Part shown: positions 61,409 to 64,000 of the stretch, piece by piece | How positions within the stretch are numbered: position 1 is the stretch's first letter | Layout of the letters: every line of letters starts with the position of its first letter | Source of the DNA: Pardosa pseudoannulata | Taxonomy: Eukaryota > Arthropoda > Arachnida > Araneae > Lycosidae | Reading direction: 5' to 3' | NCBI GenBank assembly: GCA_032207245.1 | Contig: CM063508.1 | Coordinates: 92,064,600-92,128,599 of the forward strand | DNA: 64,000 nt | Made by a program: the position numbers and the translations under genes | Notes under the pieces: generated by a model | Seen by the model: the letters and a program-made list of their open reading frames with translations, nothing else | What the model was told of the DNA's origin: nothing | Database searches by the model: none

Positions 61409-61652
61409 CAACAATTTAAAAACAATATTTAAAAATTTACGAAAAGCGATACATACAGATTTGTATTTTACTTTTTTTATGTATGTGATATATTTAAAGG
61501 ATTTCAGATTAAATATAATGGGGAAATTGCTGTTTTTCTTATTTTTCTTGTCAATCACTTGTAATATAATATTCAACACAATATCTTTAATTTTCTTTTG
61601 CTTGTTCATTATTGAGATATTTTACAGAGATGGTTATGACAAAATTCAGATA
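61409..61652 (+). pseudogene. Second tandem copy of the receptor relic
   Basis: Repeats 60955-61198 at a 454-bp offset (transposon junctions at 61199 and 61653). Its frameshift differs: the frame changes near 61480, whereas the stretch FFLSITCNIIFNTISLIFF lacks the T-run insertion of copy 1. The copies decayed separately after duplicating. Confidence 0.87.
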
Positions 61653-63183
61653 CAGTGGGCTCCGGTTATGTGATCAGTTTAGGACACCGTGATTTTGACT
61701 ATAACCGATTGATAAAAATAAACGATATACAAAATTAGATAAATTTACCCCCCACCTCTCTTTAATTCCCAATAACTAAATTTCAAACTAAAATGAAAAA
61801 ACTCACCTTATATTTATGTACTGTATATTATCCTTTAAGACACAAGAAATGTTTACATGATAAAAATAATTTATCAATTGTTGATTGTCTACAATTCTTT
61901 CTAAGAAGCTCATTGATAAATCATTCGTAATCATAATGTTTTTTAACATCATCGGAGCGGTGTTGTACTCAACGTTTTAACTCTTTCAATGCAATTCAGA
62001 GGCTGAGAAACGCTTCAGCATTGCACTGATTAACCCTCCGAGTGGAACACATCTAGGAAAAAATTCTCCAAAATACGCTAATGTCAGTGGCCAAAGAGTT
62101 CTATGATTTTTACCTTCATCCTTTGTCGACTAGAATGGAATATGGAAAACCCATCCTCGTTATTGTCCCTTTACTTCCGGTATAGATATATAAATAGATA
62201 TTATAGATTGTTAATTTTTAATGTACATAAAGCTCGTCAAGCCTGGAATATTATCTCATAAGAAATAATGGATTCTAAAAGTACAAATAAAAATATTCTT
62301 TGAGAGACTTATTTATATTTTTTTACGAAAGTCATCCAAGATATTTAAGGGGTGCAATTAGAGATACATCTGTTACCGCAAACGAAATACTTCGAAATAG
62401 AGATTTACAAAGCCATGAAAAGCTATCAGCTTCTTTGTGCCTCAGGGGGTAGGGTTGCATCTCTCAATAAATGTCAGTGAAAGAGGGGTGCAGTTCCTAA
62501 ATAACAGACCTGACCCTCCTACCTCAAAACTCCATGGAGGAAAGCACTGGCAAAAATGTACATTACATCCATTTTCGGAGCGTTTTTGGAGGTAGAAAAT
62601 TGTACGTTTTGAAGTTATCATAGTTTGGCGGAATTGTACGTGCGAACCGCTTAGAGGGTTAATATTTGGTCAACAGCCATAACGATTTAAAAATTCGATA
62701 TTTAGTTTTAATGTTAAATCTTTTCGCTTTCTGGCTTCCATATCGACAAACTGCATGTAAGCGAGTAAGGCATTAAATGTGAATACGTTCCTTCTCAGTT
62801 CCGAATAGAATTTGTTGCCTCCTGCTTATCTGACAACTATTGACCACCAGCAGGGTGTGCGTATTTCTGAAAAATTGCAGGAACGTGTTTAATTTCCCAC
62901 TAATTTGTTTTTTCTCCTTTTCCCTAGGTGGAAGAGGGAGAATTCTCGGAAATTAAAACAAAAACGAAGGGAAAGAAAATAACGTGTTCCTTCTGAATAC
63001 ATTGTGAATATTCCTTTATCAGTTAAAATGAGTTTCGAAAACTGATAACATTAACCGATGTAATGATCCCATAAAGCGATAATTTTAACATACAAATGAA
63101 TAGAGAAAATCGGGATTAAGTGATTTCGATAACAATAAGCGACTGACACCAATAACTGCGATGGCATTAATCGGAGTCCACTA
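61653..63183. mobile_element. pogo/Tigger-like element with nested piggyBac-type MITE
   Basis: The left end is CAGTGGGCTCCGGTTATG; the right, reversed, is TAGTGGACTCCGATTAATG. TA precedes the left end. About 0.9 kb of its 1.53 kb is non-MITE sequence with no transposase motif. Right-end TA is ambiguous (ACTATG). Confidence 0.7.
62034..62658. mobile_element. piggyBac-type MITE, copy 2
   Basis: 625 bp, CCCTCCGAGTGG ... CCGCTTAGAGGG, flanked by TTAA at 62030-62033 and 62659-62662. Same body as 31714-32315, with an added stretch (GGGTTGCATCTCTCAATAAA and onward) near 62450. Confidence 0.93.
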
Positions 63184-64000
63184 TGATAATATACCCCAGA
63201 ATTGTTTTATGTCGAATGATTTATTGATTTAAAAAACTGTAGTTTGGTTAGGGTAAGATTAAAATTTTAGACGTACTTTTACTTAAAATTCCATTTTTTT
63301 TAACTTTATAAAAATACAATAATTTCTTTAACATTATGTAGTAAATGGTGTCAACGAGATTTTTTGCTAAAGTCTGAACTAAAAAGAGTTAATAAAGACT
63401 ATAACCAGTGTTAAACGTCATATTTGAAGTGAATATACGTTGGCGAACTAAGAAAAACTTTGAAAAATAGCTTAAATAAGTGAAGTATGATAACTGCAAT
63501 TTGTAGTAAAATTTTTACCTGTTCTTTTCTATTAGACAGCTTAATGCAACCAAATGTTGAAAATAACAAGCTGTTAATAAATAGGAAGGCTAATGTTAAT
63601 ACAATTGTTCTGGAAAGCAGAGTAAGAAGAGTAAGAGAGTTTAAAAGAAGAGTATTTAGCTTATATGTTTCTCTTAGTGTTGTTCCCTTCCTAAACTAAG
63701 TTAAAACGATGCAGTTTACTGTAAAACGATAGATTTGTAAAAGAATGTGGATTGACATTTTATTCAAAATTAATACTGCTTCCCACTATCCATAGTGGAG
63801 GAAGAGTGGCTTAACTAAAAGGGTCAAGACTATATGGAACTGACATTGGAAAAATAATGTAATAAAAATATTAGCTTGACATTTATTTCATGACATCATA
63901 CAATAGCTATGCATTAACAATTTTGATGAGCACCAGTATTGAATAGGCAGAGAAAAATGAGATTCATTGCGCCATATGGACATCTTATATACACATGAAA
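63184..64000. other. Intergenic at window end
   Basis: The 70-codon frame at 63487-63699 is unrecognised and not called. The gene 4-like receptor sequence does not visibly resume after the transposon. Confidence 0.45.

Noticed and set aside
63487..63699. 70-codon frame near the window end
   Set aside because: Low-complexity composition and no recognisable features; could not be supported.

Overview
This is an AT-rich animal (metazoan) window. There are no operons, no bacterial-type genes and no CRISPR arrays. It is dense in tRNA-derived SINEs, jockey-like LINE pieces, Tc1/pogo/hAT/piggyBac-type DNA elements, long (TA)n tracts and short satellites. The unique coding content is one family: six full-length, single-exon, multi-pass membrane proteins of about 377-382 residues. 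They share an N-terminal CGIFKG...KYNG motif and a last membrane helix ending in GT[FL]G[TA]I[LF]TYSLL[LFI]D. Length, membrane topology and the TY motif in the last helix fit arthropod gustatory-receptor-like chemoreceptors (7tm_7 family). The repeat style and the intronless receptor expansion suggest an arachnid, most likely a spider; that is inference.

Layout. Receptor genes lie at 9.8, 18.7, 23.3, 33.1 and 54.2 kb on the + strand and 46.5-47.7 kb on the - strand. The 9.8, 18.7 and 54.2 kb genes are close paralogues embedded in related multi-kilobase blocks (about 2.6-11.3, 13.4-21.3 and 49.8-57.2 kb). Within these blocks the 5' flank and the debris behind the gene are also homologous. The 23.3 kb gene is followed by 13 extra tandem copies of a ~283-bp unit made of its own 3' coding end plus spacer, then by a dead full-gene copy (28.3-31.1 kb) split by two transposon insertions. 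The 46.5 kb gene has three extra copies of its 3' coding end. The 33.1 kb gene is followed by about eight copies of an unrelated ~215-bp unit, and a tandemly duplicated N-terminal relic of this subtype lies at 60.9-61.7 kb.

Mobile DNA. SINE-B carries tRNA-like A and B boxes and a (CAA)n tail; a LINE remnant at 5.8-7.1 kb has the same tail type. SINE-A is a serine/leucine-tRNA-like family with a CCAAA-type tail. There is a Ty3/gypsy integrase with one in-frame stop followed by an LTR, two piggyBac-type MITEs flanked by TTAA, two fold-back mariner-type MITEs, pogo/Tigger-like elements, a degenerate Tc1-like element and a probable hAT end. Several insertions have clear target-site duplications or an empty site in a paralogous block.

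How it fits together. The window looks like a chemoreceptor birth-and-death cluster. Whole blocks duplicate, copies die by indels and transposon hits, and truncated 3' receptor ends are recurrently duplicated in tandem. Five of the six intact genes are followed by such 3' fragments, and this is the most unusual signal here.
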